Counted from the first letter of the stretch, positions 28,101 to 37,545 are shown. The stretch is DNA of 64,000 bases from Clostridiaceae bacterium (GCA_012838795.1 DUOO01000056.1:1-64000), one strand, 5' to 3'. Made by a program: numbers and translations. The notes: generated from the letters alone by a model not told the origin.

Positions 28101-28207
28101 GACAAATTAATGATCCGAATACGACAAGTTAATGATACGGAGACGACAATTTAATGTTTTGCTATTCGTCATCAGATAATTGGATATTCGTCGTTCAGAT
28201 GATTTAA
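28101..28207. repeat. 22-bp tandem repeat cluster upstream of the aminotransferase operon
   Basis: The gap 27778-28226 holds no gene. At 28101 and 28123 two 22-bp direct units begin with GACAAATTAATGATCCG and GACAAGTTAATGATACG; a third partial unit starts at 28145 (GACAATTTAATG). Two further 22-bp units start at 28164 and 28186 (ATTCGTCATCAGAT, ATTCGTCGTTCAGAT) and resemble the first type inverted. The rest of the gap (about 27960-28100) is AT-rich with several AATTGT/ACAATT inverted pairs. The period matches binding by an AraC-type activator. No spacer structure of a CRISPR is present. Confidence 0.6.
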
Positions 28208-28226
28208 TTTAAAAACGAATTTGAGA

Positions 28227-28886
28227 TTAATCTTCTGAAATTAATTTTTTGATCAGCTCTTTCAGTTGAGCAAAATTATCAACAACATAGTCCGCTCCTG
28301 CAGCAAGCAGACCTTCTCTGCTGACTGCTGATGTAAAACCGATAGTTGTCATGCCGGCAGCATTTCCGGATTCAATGCCTGCTGTTGCATCTTCCACGAC
28401 TATGCAATTGGCAGGTTCAACTCCGATTTTTTCTGCTGCCAAAAGATAAATGTCCGGAAACGGCTTTTTTCTTTCTATATCACTTCCGGTAATAATTGAG
28501 TCAAAATCATTAAAACCGAGCGCTTTTAAATTCGCTTCGACTTTTATTAAATCCGCTGCGCTGGCAACGCCCATCTTTATATCTTTAGATTTTATTCTGT
28601 TTAATAAATCCAGAGTTCCGGGAAATGTTCTTACATATTTTTCGGCTTCTTCTTTATAGCGATCATATACTTTAAGTTTTATTTCAGGATCATATTCTTG
28701 TCCATACTTACGAAAAACTTCTCCAAGATAAGTATCCTCTCCCATACCGATATATGGTGCAAAATCCTCGGGATTTGCCGGAATATCGATCTCTCGAAAG
28801 ACTTCAGATGAAACTTGGGCCAAGGCCGGTTCTGAATCTACCAATACACCATCCATATCAAATAAAATTGCATGTTCTTTTTTCAT
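28227..28886 (-). CDS. HAD-superfamily phosphatase or phosphomutase, beta-phosphoglucomutase-like
   Basis: A 219-aa cytoplasmic HAD subfamily IA protein. Motif I is FDMDGVLVDSEP at residues 9-20, motif II the Ser/Thr region before SAADLIKVE, motif III the Lys of ERKKPFPDIYL, and motif IV CIVVEDATAGIESG. A helical cap lies between motifs I and II. The start is ATG 28886 with AGGGGAA upstream. It probably dephosphorylates or isomerises a sugar phosphate. It is not clearly part of either flanking operon: 59 bases separate it from the protease gene before it, and the repeat cluster follows it. Confidence 0.88.
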   Translation of the reverse strand: MKKEHAILFDMDGVLVDSEPALAQVSSEVFREIDIPANPEDFAPYIGMGEDTYLGEVFRKYGQEYDPEIKLKVYDRYKEEAEKYVRTFPGTLDLLNRIKSKDIKMGVASAADLIKVEANLKALGFNDFDSIITGSDIERKKPFPDIYLLAAEKIGVEPANCIVVEDATAGIESGNAAGMTTIGFTSAVSREGLLAAGADYVVDNFAQLKELIKKLISED

Positions 28887-28945
28887 TATTTCCCCTTTAT
28901 TATTGTGTATCTGTTACTATTATCTGATTGCACATCTCGATACGC

Positions 28946-31876
28946 TTATTTGATTGTTTCTCCACATGTTCTGCAATATTTGTCATTTGCCTTAAGCTTA
29001 TTGCCGCAATTTTCACAAAAACAAATTCGTTGTTCGTTGGTTTCTTGATCCGATTGCGATTGTTGAACTGCTTTCGATACATTTTGTTTGCTTGTATCAG
29101 GTTTTAACCTTGATTGTTGAACTGTTCGGGAATTATTATCGTGACCTGCAGTTTGATTTACAGCTGTCTTCTGTCCTTTTACTTTTATCTGTGCTTGTTC
29201 CTTTAATTCTTTTTGTTGTTTTTTAGCCTTTTTAACACGTTTTTCAATTAATATTTTCTTATTATAATCTTTGACTAACTGACGACGATCAGATTTCTTA
29301 GGATAAACAAATTTAATCAAAGAACGTTTTTTGAGTAAAGATAAAACTACAAACAAAAGGGTTATCAGTAATACAACAATAACAGCCAACAGAATATAAA
29401 TATAAGTATTCGAGATGTACTTGATAATTGTTGTCAACAAAACGCCTGACGTTGACATATTCATAACTCCTCCTGTTTCTGAAATACTGATTGTTCCTTT
29501 AGCCATTCCGCACTGCCAATGGTAATAGCTGCCACTTGATAAATTATCGAATTGAACTATGCCCTCATCTGATACCGGCGCACTGGAAATAATAGTGCCT
29601 TGTCCGTCAAGAATACTTACTGAATATCCGCTCAATCCTTTGTCCAACATTAAAGTGGTTGCTGCATCTTCTTTAATTTCAAAAGAATCAACTGTTTCAA
29701 TAATCGCACTTGAAACTTCAGATGATTCCGTAACTTTTTTAAAGGATCCTCCGGTATCTTCCGCCAAGTTTTTCAAAAAAGCCAAGGCATCCGTATCTTC
29801 ACCGATTGCAATCGAATACACCGACCAAAAAGCTTGATCCGGCAAAACAGTATCAACTGTAGAATGTTCCCGATCAATCGATATTGAATTGGCTTTTAAA
29901 ACATTTAAGATATCATCATAAGTATAGTTGGTATTCGGTTCAGGATCCAGAGCAGGTGCATCACCCATCAGGATAATAAACCTGGAGCTGTTGTCGCGCC
30001 AATTCATTTTGCAAGCCGTCATTAATCCGGAAAAGACTGTTTCCGCATCATCTCCTCCATATCCTAAACCTACATCGTCCAAACTTTTGGAAATTTCTTC
30101 AGCATTATTCGTGAACGGCATTAATATTTTCGAAGGATAATCTGCCGGGTCATACGTCCTTTCGGGGAAATCACGATAAGATACAAATGCAATTCTATAG
30201 TTTTCAGATTTATTTTGAACTGCTGTAATAATATCCGAAATACTTTCTTTTACATCTGCGATATCATCTTCCATAGAGTTGGTCGTATCAATAACAAAAC
30301 ATAAATCCAAACCGGATTTCGGACCTGATACTATCGGAATATTGTCTTCACTCTCCACATTAAGTGCAATGTCAGCTGCGGCATCGGCTTGTATTAACGG
30401 TTTGCCATGTGTGTCATCGTATTTATAGTCACCGGCAGCTGAATTAACAATGATATTTTTTAGTTGAGGTCCGGTTAAATCCGGATTAAGTTGCAACAAT
30501 AATCCTGCTAAGCCGCTGACATGCGGCGCAGCCATAGATGTTCCGCTATTGGATACAATTTTACCATCCCAAGATAAACTATAAATCTGCTCGCCCGGAG
30601 CTACAACATCGACTCTTTCTCCAATTTCTGAAAAACTTGAATAAACCGGTGCGGAATTCTGATCAAGGCCGACCGAACCTACCACAATAATTCGTGATCT
30701 TACAACTTCATCGGTTATTCCGCTAAATGAACTACCCCATTTTGCATCAGATAAAATCGATTCCAGTTTTTGAGAATTGTATTGAGGCGGAACATCTCTT
30801 TCATCATAAATCGTATAACCGTATTCATTGCTTTCATCTTCAAAGAATTTCATATTTGATGTATTCCCGGCTGCAACGCAAAGCAAAAAATCATTACCGT
30901 TCTCTACCAAATTTTTCAAACCTTTTTCAGCCTGACTTTGTGCAGAATTGATCATATCTATTGCATTTGTTAAACCTTTTTGTGCAGCAAAAATTAATTC
31001 ATACGGGTAACCGGCGGAATAATTAATAACTTTTACTTTTTCTTCTGTTACCATTTTATTAATTAGTTTTAAATGATCAAAAGCTGAGCTGTTAAGCTTG
31101 CCGCTAATTAATTTATTATTGGTACAAACTCCTGAAATACCCTTTTTATTATTAAATGTTGCCGCCATCGTACCGGCGACATGCATACCGTGGTTGCATG
31201 TCGAACCTTTATGATCCGTTACTGCTTGTTCCAGATGAACCACTTCTTTTAAATCCGCAGGATTACTTTCTAAAGGTGAATCAATTATACCTAAACTGAC
31301 TTTCGTTTCACCTTCAATTTTCGCCCATGCTTGAGGGCAACGAATCAGCTCTACGCTCCAATTTCTGCCTTTAGGCTTTTCCGTCCATTCTTCTTGAATC
31401 GTGTCATCCTCATGCCACGGATCATTGGGAATCAAGAACTTCGTTTCATACTCAATCACTTCATTGAGATTCACCATGTCAAAAAGATTAGAATTATTCA
31501 AAATGGTCAATAATTGATCTATTGCCGCATAATCCTCGTAATCTGAAAAAGAAATTCTGTATAGCTGCATCTCTTCCAGATGCTCTATAATTTCACCATT
31601 ATATTGGGATATAAGATCTTCAACCTGTTGCTCAGACGTATTTTTTTTAGAGAACAGCAGTATTTCCCCTTTCAAAAATTTACGCCCGCTTACCGGATCT
31701 TCTATTATATTTTCTTCTGACGGGAGCTCCGAACGATAATGCTGATCAGCTTCACTGTTGTAAACAATTGCTTGTGAACTGGCAGGACCATAATCTTTCA
31801 ACATAAAATGAGCAAGGGTTATACATAGCAAAAAAATTATCAGTAACATCAAAATTACCATAAGAACTTTTTTCAC
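28946..31876 (-). CDS. Membrane-anchored subtilisin-like serine protease with VWA domain and zinc ribbon
   Basis: A multidomain protein of 976 aa. Residues 1-25 form a signal or N-terminal membrane segment. A propeptide-like region runs to about 160. The peptidase S8 domain holds the triad Asp199 (GIIDS), His229 (NHGMHVAGT) and Ser447 (SGTSMAAPH), with the oxyanion Asn in AAGN. A von Willebrand factor A domain follows from about 523 with the metal-binding DTTNS. After a small beta domain comes a transmembrane helix near 840-862, then a basic, Gln-rich segment and a C-terminal CxxC...CxxC zinc ribbon (FCENCGNK ... YCRTCGE). The start is GTG 31876 behind GGGGG. The layout implies an external protease/VWA part and a cytoplasmic ribbon. 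I do not recognise this exact arrangement. Confidence 0.88.
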   Translation of the reverse strand: MKKVLMVILMLLIIFLLCITLAHFMLKDYGPASSQAIVYNSEADQHYRSELPSEENIIEDPVSGRKFLKGEILLFSKKNTSEQQVEDLISQYNGEIIEHLEEMQLYRISFSDYEDYAAIDQLLTILNNSNLFDMVNLNEVIEYETKFLIPNDPWHEDDTIQEEWTEKPKGRNWSVELIRCPQAWAKIEGETKVSLGIIDSPLESNPADLKEVVHLEQAVTDHKGSTCNHGMHVAGTMAATFNNKKGISGVCTNNKLISGKLNSSAFDHLKLINKMVTEEKVKVINYSAGYPYELIFAAQKGLTNAIDMINSAQSQAEKGLKNLVENGNDFLLCVAAGNTSNMKFFEDESNEYGYTIYDERDVPPQYNSQKLESILSDAKWGSSFSGITDEVVRSRIIVVGSVGLDQNSAPVYSSFSEIGERVDVVAPGEQIYSLSWDGKIVSNSGTSMAAPHVSGLAGLLLQLNPDLTGPQLKNIIVNSAAGDYKYDDTHGKPLIQADAAADIALNVESEDNIPIVSGPKSGLDLCFVIDTTNSMEDDIADVKESISDIITAVQNKSENYRIAFVSYRDFPERTYDPADYPSKILMPFTNNAEEISKSLDDVGLGYGGDDAETVFSGLMTACKMNWRDNSSRFIILMGDAPALDPEPNTNYTYDDILNVLKANSISIDREHSTVDTVLPDQAFWSVYSIAIGEDTDALAFLKNLAEDTGGSFKKVTESSEVSSAIIETVDSFEIKEDAATTLMLDKGLSGYSVSILDGQGTIISSAPVSDEGIVQFDNLSSGSYYHWQCGMAKGTISISETGGVMNMSTSGVLLTTIIKYISNTYIYILLAVIVVLLITLLFVVLSLLKKRSLIKFVYPKKSDRRQLVKDYNKKILIEKRVKKAKKQQKELKEQAQIKVKGQKTAVNQTAGHDNNSRTVQQSRLKPDTSKQNVSKAVQQSQSDQETNEQRICFCENCGNKLKANDKYCRTCGETIK

Positions 31877-31907
31877 TATAACCCCCGCTCAATACAAGGT
31901 CTGTTAA

Positions 31908-31946
31908 GATATTACATTTTAATCAATTAATGTTTAATGTAATATC
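31908..31946. other. 11-bp inverted repeat between dehydrogenase and protease genes
   Basis: GATATTACATT / AATGTAATATC with a 17-nt AT-rich interior. It lies just after the dehydrogenase stop on the minus strand. The T-run is poor, so it is at best a weak terminator; it could also be an operator for the protease gene. Confidence 0.4.
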
Positions 31947-31962
31947 AGATTATTCGGCATCT

Positions 31963-33231
31963 CTAGATTGCAAAGTTATCTAAAACGTATTTTTCGGCTT
32001 CGGCATTCCAAATTTGATTGCTTCTTTCCATGATTTCTGCCAGGTCAGCAAATCTCTTATCAGTTTTGCCTTTCTCAGCAAAATCTTCAATCGCGGTTAA
32101 TTCAATTTTGCAGTGCGGATATACCAGTTTTTTACCACCCGGAATAGCCGGCACATTGTTCGTGACATACGCTACATCATCAAGACCTAAAATGTGAGTA
32201 ACCATCGGTGCAGCATCAAGTTTTCCTTCAGAAATCAATCTGGTCGCTTCACGCAAATCTTCATTGTTGCCACCCGAATTGCCGACTAAATGATGATTAT
32301 TATAGTGAATATCATACATATTGATCGGTACTGAAAATGAAGTGTCGGTAGGACCGGAGAAGAAATTAATGCATCCGTCATAACGCAACATAGATTGAGC
32401 TTGTTGAATTAAAACCGGAACCGGTGCAAAAACAATCATATCATCATAACCTTCATCATCGGTAAATGCCATCATTCGTGCCACAGCATCATCTCCTGAA
32501 GTATTCATATACTTCAATTCAAAGCCGAGTTCTTTCGCTGATGCCGGTGTATAAATACTCTCTGCCCGATCAAGTCTTGCCTGATTAATATCCGTAATCA
32601 AAACACGTTTAGCTTTTTTGCCTTCTCTGGCCATTGCAAAAACATAAGCTATTGCCGATAAACCCATCGGACCGACTGAAGCAATCAGTGCTAAATTGCC
32701 ATCTTCTTTCATTCCCATTACATGATCATATGAACCTTTTTCAGTATGATGATAAAGAGAATTGAAACCGCCGATAACCGTACTTACCGGTTCAGTCAAA
32801 GAGCCCATGAAGAAAGCTTCACCGTTATACGGTAATAAGCAGTTCATTTCCATGATTTCAGCAGGCATATTTCCGTATGTAGCATCACCGCCGTATTGAG
32901 TATAGGAATATCCGGGAGCTTCGAGTGAACCGTTTTTATTGTGAGCAGGCTGAACAACAAATTTATCGCCTACACGGTATTGACCTTCCCAATCTTTTCC
33001 TACTTCAAGAATTTCACCACAAATCTCATGACCTATGATAACCGGATTTTCCGCAATATCTTGCGGCACACGCACATGTTCCGGACCTTGATTCGCTGCT
33101 TTATACGTGCTCATACAAATACTGTCGGTCACATTTTTAACTCTGATTTCATTATCTTTTAGAGGAGCCAATTCAAACTCTTCCAATCTCAAATCATTTT
33201 TTCCATACATACGAACAGCTAATGTTTTCAT
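31963..33231 (-). CDS. Zinc-dependent alcohol dehydrogenase family protein (sorbose-1-phosphate-reductase-like)
   Basis: Medium-chain dehydrogenase of 422 aa from ATG 33231, chosen over the track start because AGGAGG lies directly before it. The catalytic zinc region shows Cys in DSICMSTYK and His in VIIGHEICGEIL. The four-Cys structural zinc lobe is not seen. The nucleotide-binding region contains ALIASVGPMGLSAIAYV. The segment FFMGSLTEPVSTVIGG resembles proteins annotated as L-sorbose-1-phosphate reductase. It probably interconverts a polyol or its phosphate and a ketose. It follows the FGGY kinase gene by 299 bases and has its own predicted promoter. Confidence 0.82.
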   Translation of the reverse strand: MKTLAVRMYGKNDLRLEEFELAPLKDNEIRVKNVTDSICMSTYKAANQGPEHVRVPQDIAENPVIIGHEICGEILEVGKDWEGQYRVGDKFVVQPAHNKNGSLEAPGYSYTQYGGDATYGNMPAEIMEMNCLLPYNGEAFFMGSLTEPVSTVIGGFNSLYHHTEKGSYDHVMGMKEDGNLALIASVGPMGLSAIAYVFAMAREGKKAKRVLITDINQARLDRAESIYTPASAKELGFELKYMNTSGDDAVARMMAFTDDEGYDDMIVFAPVPVLIQQAQSMLRYDGCINFFSGPTDTSFSVPINMYDIHYNNHHLVGNSGGNNEDLREATRLISEGKLDAAPMVTHILGLDDVAYVTNNVPAIPGGKKLVYPHCKIELTAIEDFAEKGKTDKRFADLAEIMERSNQIWNAEAEKYVLDNFAI

Positions 33232-33283
33232 AAATCCTCCTATAATTACCACCATATTATTATAGTTTCTGCAGTTTTTCAGA

Positions 33284-33312
33284 ATTATCTTAAGAAAAAC
33301 TTATTGTGTTAA
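33284..33312 (-). promoter_or_regulatory. Predicted sigma-A type promoter for the dehydrogenase gene
   Basis: On the minus strand TTAACA (33307-33312) and GATAAT (33284-33289) are 17 bases apart, each one base from consensus, and lie 53 bases before ATG 33231. The surrounding gap 33232-33530 has no gene. It also has a 7-bp inverted repeat AACGAAT/ATTCGTT at about 33356-33381, which may mark the end of the kinase transcript. Confidence 0.6.
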
Positions 33313-33530
33313 AAACATATTTAATTGTAGCACACAAAGCTTTAATTTAATAGATAACGAATCATGACAGCAGCATTCGTTAATATAAATTTTCTTTGTT
33401 TCCTGCTGATGAAGAGACCTGAACTGTCCTTTCTATAGCGGTAATTATTTTATATAAAATAATTGTACCAAGTCATCAAGGGTTTTCAGATTTCTCCTTT
33501 TATATTCCCTGCAAAGAATGGCAAATTTAT

Positions 33531-35135
33531 CTATTTTAATGCGTCGATTGCTGCTCTTTGAATGGATAAGGATGCTTTGTATTTGTCTAAGAATTGATCG
33601 AATCCTTGCATATCTTCCTCATTCGGTTCAATTGTCAAGGATTTTTGTTTGCTGAATACCAGTTCTTCCAGGAATTCTTCCAAAGTCCTCACGGTCTTAT
33701 CTTTTGATTGACTTTCAATTAAATATAATGCTAATAGTGCCATACCCCATGCACCGCCTTCTCCGGCACTTTCCATAACAGAAATCGGCGTTTTAAGAGC
33801 ATTTGCCATCAAAGTCTGGCCTACACGTTCAGTCTTAAATAAACCGCCATGGCCCAGCATTTTATCTATATGAACATCTTCTTCTTCGGTCAGAATATCC
33901 ATACCGATACGCAAAGTAGCCATTGTTGAGTTCAACATTGCCCGCATGAAATTTGCAAGATTAAAGTTGGCATCAGGTGTTCTGACCACTAAAGGTCTGC
34001 CTTCTTCAAATCCCGTGATATGTTCGCCTGATACATAATTGTGAGTAACGATACCGCCGCAATCTTTATCGCCTTCCAATGCCGAGAAATATAATTCATC
34101 ATAAAGTTTTCCCTTAGATACATCCAGACCCAGTCTGACGATAAGTTGATCCAATACTCTGACCCAGGCATCAAAATCACTTGTGCAATTGTTGCAATGA
34201 ACCATTGCTACAGGCGAACCGCTTGGTGTAGTTACCATATCAATTTCTTCATGAACTTTTTTTAATGAATGTTCCAGAACTATCATAGCAAAGATTGAAG
34301 TACCTGCACTGATGTTGCCGGTACGTTTTAAAACGCTGTTGGTTGCTACCATACCGGTTCCGGCATCGCCTTCCGGCGGAGCCATCGGGATTCCTGCTTC
34401 AAGTTTACCGCTCGGATCCAGCAATTTTGCTCCGGCTTCCGTTAAATATCCTGCATTTTCACCTGCGCATAATATCTCAGGCAAAATGTCTGATAACTGC
34501 CATGAAAAATTTTGATCAGCAATCAAAGCATCAAATTTTTCAATCATTTTTTGATCATAATCATTTGTAGAATCGGAAATCGGGAACATACCGGAAGCAT
34601 CACCTATACCCAGTACTTTTTCACCTGCAAGCTGCCAATGAACATAGCCCGATAAAGTCGTAACATAATCAATATTCTTAACATGGCTTTCTTGATTCAA
34701 AATTGCATGATAAAGATGGGCAATACTCCAACGTTGCGGAATATTAAAATTAAATTCCTGAATTAATATTTTGACAGCGTCTTCCGTCATCGTATTACGC
34801 CAAGTTCTGAAAGGAGTTAACAATTCGTTATTTTTATCAAAAGGCAGATAGCCGTGCATCATGGCTGATATACCGATTGAACCGAAGGTTGTCAATTCGA
34901 CATCATATTTGTTTTTCACATCTTTGGCCAAATTTTGATAACTGTCTCTAATGCCTGTCCAAACATCAGATAATGCATATGTCCAAATTCCGTCAACTAG
35001 TTGATTTTCCCATGAATGATTACCCTGAGCCAAAATTTGACCGTCGAAATCTACCAGTACCGCTTTAATTCTTGATGAACCGAGCTCTATTCCTAAAGCC
35101 GTTCTGCCGGTTTTAATGTCGTTGATTGTACCCAT
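33531..35135 (-). CDS. FGGY-family carbohydrate kinase
   Basis: A 534-aa ATP-dependent sugar kinase. The phosphate loop is LGIELGSSRIKAV near the N-terminus, the mid-domain Asp lies in PEGDAGTGMVATNS, and the C-terminal domain shows DKMLGHGGLFKTERVGQ and ESAGEGGAWG. It is longer than xylulokinases and falls nearer to the ribulokinase-sized members, but I do not recognise the substrate. The start is ATG 35135 with AAAGGTGA upstream. It is encoded immediately after a LacI-type regulator, with a 19-bp palindrome in the intergenic gap, so it is probably induced by its own substrate. Confidence 0.85.
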   Translation of the reverse strand: MGTINDIKTGRTALGIELGSSRIKAVLVDFDGQILAQGNHSWENQLVDGIWTYALSDVWTGIRDSYQNLAKDVKNKYDVELTTFGSIGISAMMHGYLPFDKNNELLTPFRTWRNTMTEDAVKILIQEFNFNIPQRWSIAHLYHAILNQESHVKNIDYVTTLSGYVHWQLAGEKVLGIGDASGMFPISDSTNDYDQKMIEKFDALIADQNFSWQLSDILPEILCAGENAGYLTEAGAKLLDPSGKLEAGIPMAPPEGDAGTGMVATNSVLKRTGNISAGTSIFAMIVLEHSLKKVHEEIDMVTTPSGSPVAMVHCNNCTSDFDAWVRVLDQLIVRLGLDVSKGKLYDELYFSALEGDKDCGGIVTHNYVSGEHITGFEEGRPLVVRTPDANFNLANFMRAMLNSTMATLRIGMDILTEEEDVHIDKMLGHGGLFKTERVGQTLMANALKTPISVMESAGEGGAWGMALLALYLIESQSKDKTVRTLEEFLEELVFSKQKSLTIEPNEEDMQGFDQFLDKYKASLSIQRAAIDALK

Positions 35136-35170
35136 ACTTCACCTTTTTCACCTTTCTATGGTTTGTTTAA

Positions 35171-35189
35171 GATTGATTGACAATCAATC
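35171..35189. promoter_or_regulatory. 19-bp palindrome, candidate LacI operator
   Basis: GATTGATTG-A-CAATCAATC is a perfect 9-bp inverted repeat around one base. It lies 36 bases upstream of the FGGY kinase start and directly after the LacI-type gene. Size and position suit autogenous control of the kinase gene. I did not find a second copy elsewhere. Confidence 0.5.
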
Positions 35190-35219
35190 ATAAAGATTGG
35201 ATTCCACAATATCCATTCG

Positions 35220-36212
35220 CTAATATTTATTATAATAAAAATTTATTTCGGTTGAAATTTCACTGCTTTTTACTTTTTTATTATGCATTAAATCAAATAA
35301 CATCTTATAAGCCGTTCCTGCTATTAGATTAATTGGCTGATCTGCAACAATAATGCTATATTCGACATTTTTTTCAATAAATTTTCTACCTTCGAAATCT
35401 TCAAGTCCGACAATCGATTTGATGTTTAATTTGAAATCATCAATTGCCTGTACAATACCATAAATAAAATGATTTGTAGTTAAAAAAAATGAATCATAGA
35501 TAAATTTGTCCTGCTCGATCAAATCTTGAATTTGATTATAAGCATCTTCATTACTGTAAACATCCAATATTTTATTTACACCGCTATCCGAGTTTTTGGA
35601 ATGGAAAACAGAATTCAAGCCTTCATATCTTTTGACAATTGTACTGTCATATGCATTTCCGCCCATAAACAAGGGTTTTGTTGCTCCTTGTTCTCTGAGT
35701 ATTAATCCTAGTTTGTTTGCTATCTCATAATTACTTAGTGTCAGAGAAGGAATTTTGTCATTTGCAGACTTTCGGTCAAACGTTACAGTTGGCGGTAATT
35801 GTGAAATATTATCTAAAGAAGATTTATAAGATACGGGAGAGATGATTATACCGTCAACCATTCTGCTTCTTAACATCAATAATATCCTCTGTTCTTTTTC
35901 CACGTCTTCTTCAGTTATACAAACCATTAAATTGTAATTATCTTCTTTCGATAAACTTTCAATTTTTTTTATCAAATGGGCATAATAAGAATTTCTAATA
36001 TCAGGTACAACAATTGCAATCGTTAAAGTTTTTCCTGTTTTTAACGATGCAGCCACATAATTGGTCACATATCCCAATTCATCAGCAGTCTCAATTACAG
36101 ATTTAATCGTTTCTTCTTTATATGAATAAACATCCGTGTGACCATTTAATATATTCGAAACAGTTGTTCTGGAAACACCTATTTTATCAGCAATATCTTT
36201 CATTGAAACCAT
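35220..36212 (-). CDS. LacI family transcriptional regulator
   Basis: A 330-aa repressor with the N-terminal helix-turn-helix VSMKDIADKIGVSRTTVSNILNG and a periplasmic-binding-like sensor domain that would bind a sugar or sugar phosphate (TIAIVVPDIRNSYYAHLIKKIE, LILREQGATKPLFMGG). The start at ATG 36212 is followed by a second ATG at 36203; neither has a well-spaced ribosome site. It lies first in a small unit with the FGGY kinase and the zinc dehydrogenase, which it probably controls. Confidence 0.92.
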   Translation of the reverse strand: MVSMKDIADKIGVSRTTVSNILNGHTDVYSYKEETIKSVIETADELGYVTNYVAASLKTGKTLTIAIVVPDIRNSYYAHLIKKIESLSKEDNYNLMVCITEEDVEKEQRILLMLRSRMVDGIIISPVSYKSSLDNISQLPPTVTFDRKSANDKIPSLTLSNYEIANKLGLILREQGATKPLFMGGNAYDSTIVKRYEGLNSVFHSKNSDSGVNKILDVYSNEDAYNQIQDLIEQDKFIYDSFFLTTNHFIYGIVQAIDDFKLNIKSIVGLEDFEGRKFIEKNVEYSIIVADQPINLIAGTAYKMLFDLMHNKKVKSSEISTEINFYYNKY

Positions 36213-36286
36213 TCTGTATGAACACCCATCCTTTATAAAATCTTAACATGAATAGCCTGTTAAATACAATTTACCGACTCTTTTAA

Positions 36287-36310
36287 AAGAGGCACAGATC
36301 TGTGCCTCTT
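36287..36310 (-). terminator. Rho-independent terminator after the Rbs-type operon
   Basis: A perfect 24-bp palindrome, stem AAGAGGCACA / TGTGCCTCTT with loop GATC, followed on the minus strand by a short TTAAAA run. It separates the M24 gene from the LacI-type gene. Confidence 0.75.
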
Positions 36311-36366
36311 GATGATTCTACGATTATTACTATGTTAATTAATATATGGTCTATCTTCAAAATATT

Positions 36367-37545
36367 TTATATTATTTCGATCAAACCATTCTTTGCATTA
36401 CCAAATACTTCAACACCATCTGAATTAATAACAAATCCATCCTCGACTCTGATGCCTATTTTTTTCTCATCATTTCCTAAATATAAACAAGTACAGAAAG
36501 TCATATTCTCCCGGAATTGATACTCTGAATTAGATTCGACCCATGGATGCTCATTTTCCATTAATCCTGTTCCATGTGCAGGTCCGTATAAAATGTGGTC
36601 TGCAAATCCTAATTCATTTAAGGTGTTATAATGCAAATCGCTGATTGCTTTAGCTTCTACACCGGGCTTGATTGCCTCAAGCATTCTTTCTTGAACCGTA
36701 TAGCCTGCTTCAACTAATGCCTTCTGCTCAGGTGTCGCTTTCCCCATAACAATAGGTCTGCCTATTGAAGCTACATATCCTTCATATCTTGCGGCGACCT
36801 GTGCCTGTACTAAATCACCTGCTTGAATAACCTTATTGCGAACTCTGCTGACTGCCTGATTTGAATCTTCACCGGTCAATATCCAAAAAGGATACCCCTC
36901 TGCTTCTGCACCTTCTGCCAATATTCTTTCCAGTGCTATCCCTTTTACTTCATTTTCCGTCATACCTACCTTAATCTTTTCAATCACTTTATTCATAGCT
37001 ACACTTGCTATTCTATAAGCTTCCTTAAGGCACGCTATTTCCATGGGAGATTTCTCTATACGGATTTTCGAAACTACATCATCAGCATTTACAATTTCTT
37101 TTGCTCCAAGATCTGACATAGCAGTTTCAAAATCTTCATATATTTGGTGTGTTATCAAACCGTATCCTGCTATGCCCACTTTATTTACAGATTCCAGATC
37201 AAGATCATTTTTTAAGATAGATGCATATGTGTCTAAATCTGCTCCAGGATAATCAGGATTAGAAGATTCTCTAAATGCTAATAATCTTCTTATTATTTGA
37301 ATTGAAGAAACATGTTTGGCATAAGTCATACTTTCAGGTCCAATCAACAAAATTGCATCGCCTTGTTGAGGAATTAAAAGCCCGGCAAATTCGAATGAAG
37401 GCCAATAATTAGAATAATATCTGACAAATTGAGGTTCAGCTTCATTTGAAAAACATAATAATAAATCCAAATTCTCCTTTTTCATCTCAATTTGAGTCCT
37501 GGTGACTCTCTCTTTAAACTCTTGTTGTGAAATTCTGGGTTTCAT
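36367..37545 (-). CDS. M24 (creatinase/aminopeptidase P) family protein lacking most metal ligands
   Basis: A pita-bread-fold protein of 392 aa with a creatinase N-terminal domain (residues 1 to about 140) and an M24 domain. In metal-dependent relatives two Asp, one His and two Glu bind metal. Here the first Asp segment reads VQAQVAARYEGYVASIGRP without either Asp. The GPAHGTGLMENEH His remains, the first Glu is replaced in TFCTCLYLG, and only the last Glu in GIRVEDG remains. This points to a creatinase-like metal-independent hydrolase or a binding protein. The start is ATG 37545 with AGGAGG. It is the last gene of a sugar-importer operon, an unexpected place for a peptidase. Confidence 0.8.
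   Translation of the reverse strand: MKPRISQQEFKERVTRTQIEMKKENLDLLLCFSNEAEPQFVRYYSNYWPSFEFAGLLIPQQGDAILLIGPESMTYAKHVSSIQIIRRLLAFRESSNPDYPGADLDTYASILKNDLDLESVNKVGIAGYGLITHQIYEDFETAMSDLGAKEIVNADDVVSKIRIEKSPMEIACLKEAYRIASVAMNKVIEKIKVGMTENEVKGIALERILAEGAEAEGYPFWILTGEDSNQAVSRVRNKVIQAGDLVQAQVAARYEGYVASIGRPIVMGKATPEQKALVEAGYTVQERMLEAIKPGVEAKAISDLHYNTLNELGFADHILYGPAHGTGLMENEHPWVESNSEYQFRENMTFCTCLYLGNDEKKIGIRVEDGFVINSDGVEVFGNAKNGLIEII

Noticed and set aside
28101-28207. CRISPR array
   Set aside because: Units are contiguous 22-bp repeats without unique spacers, and no cas genes are present.
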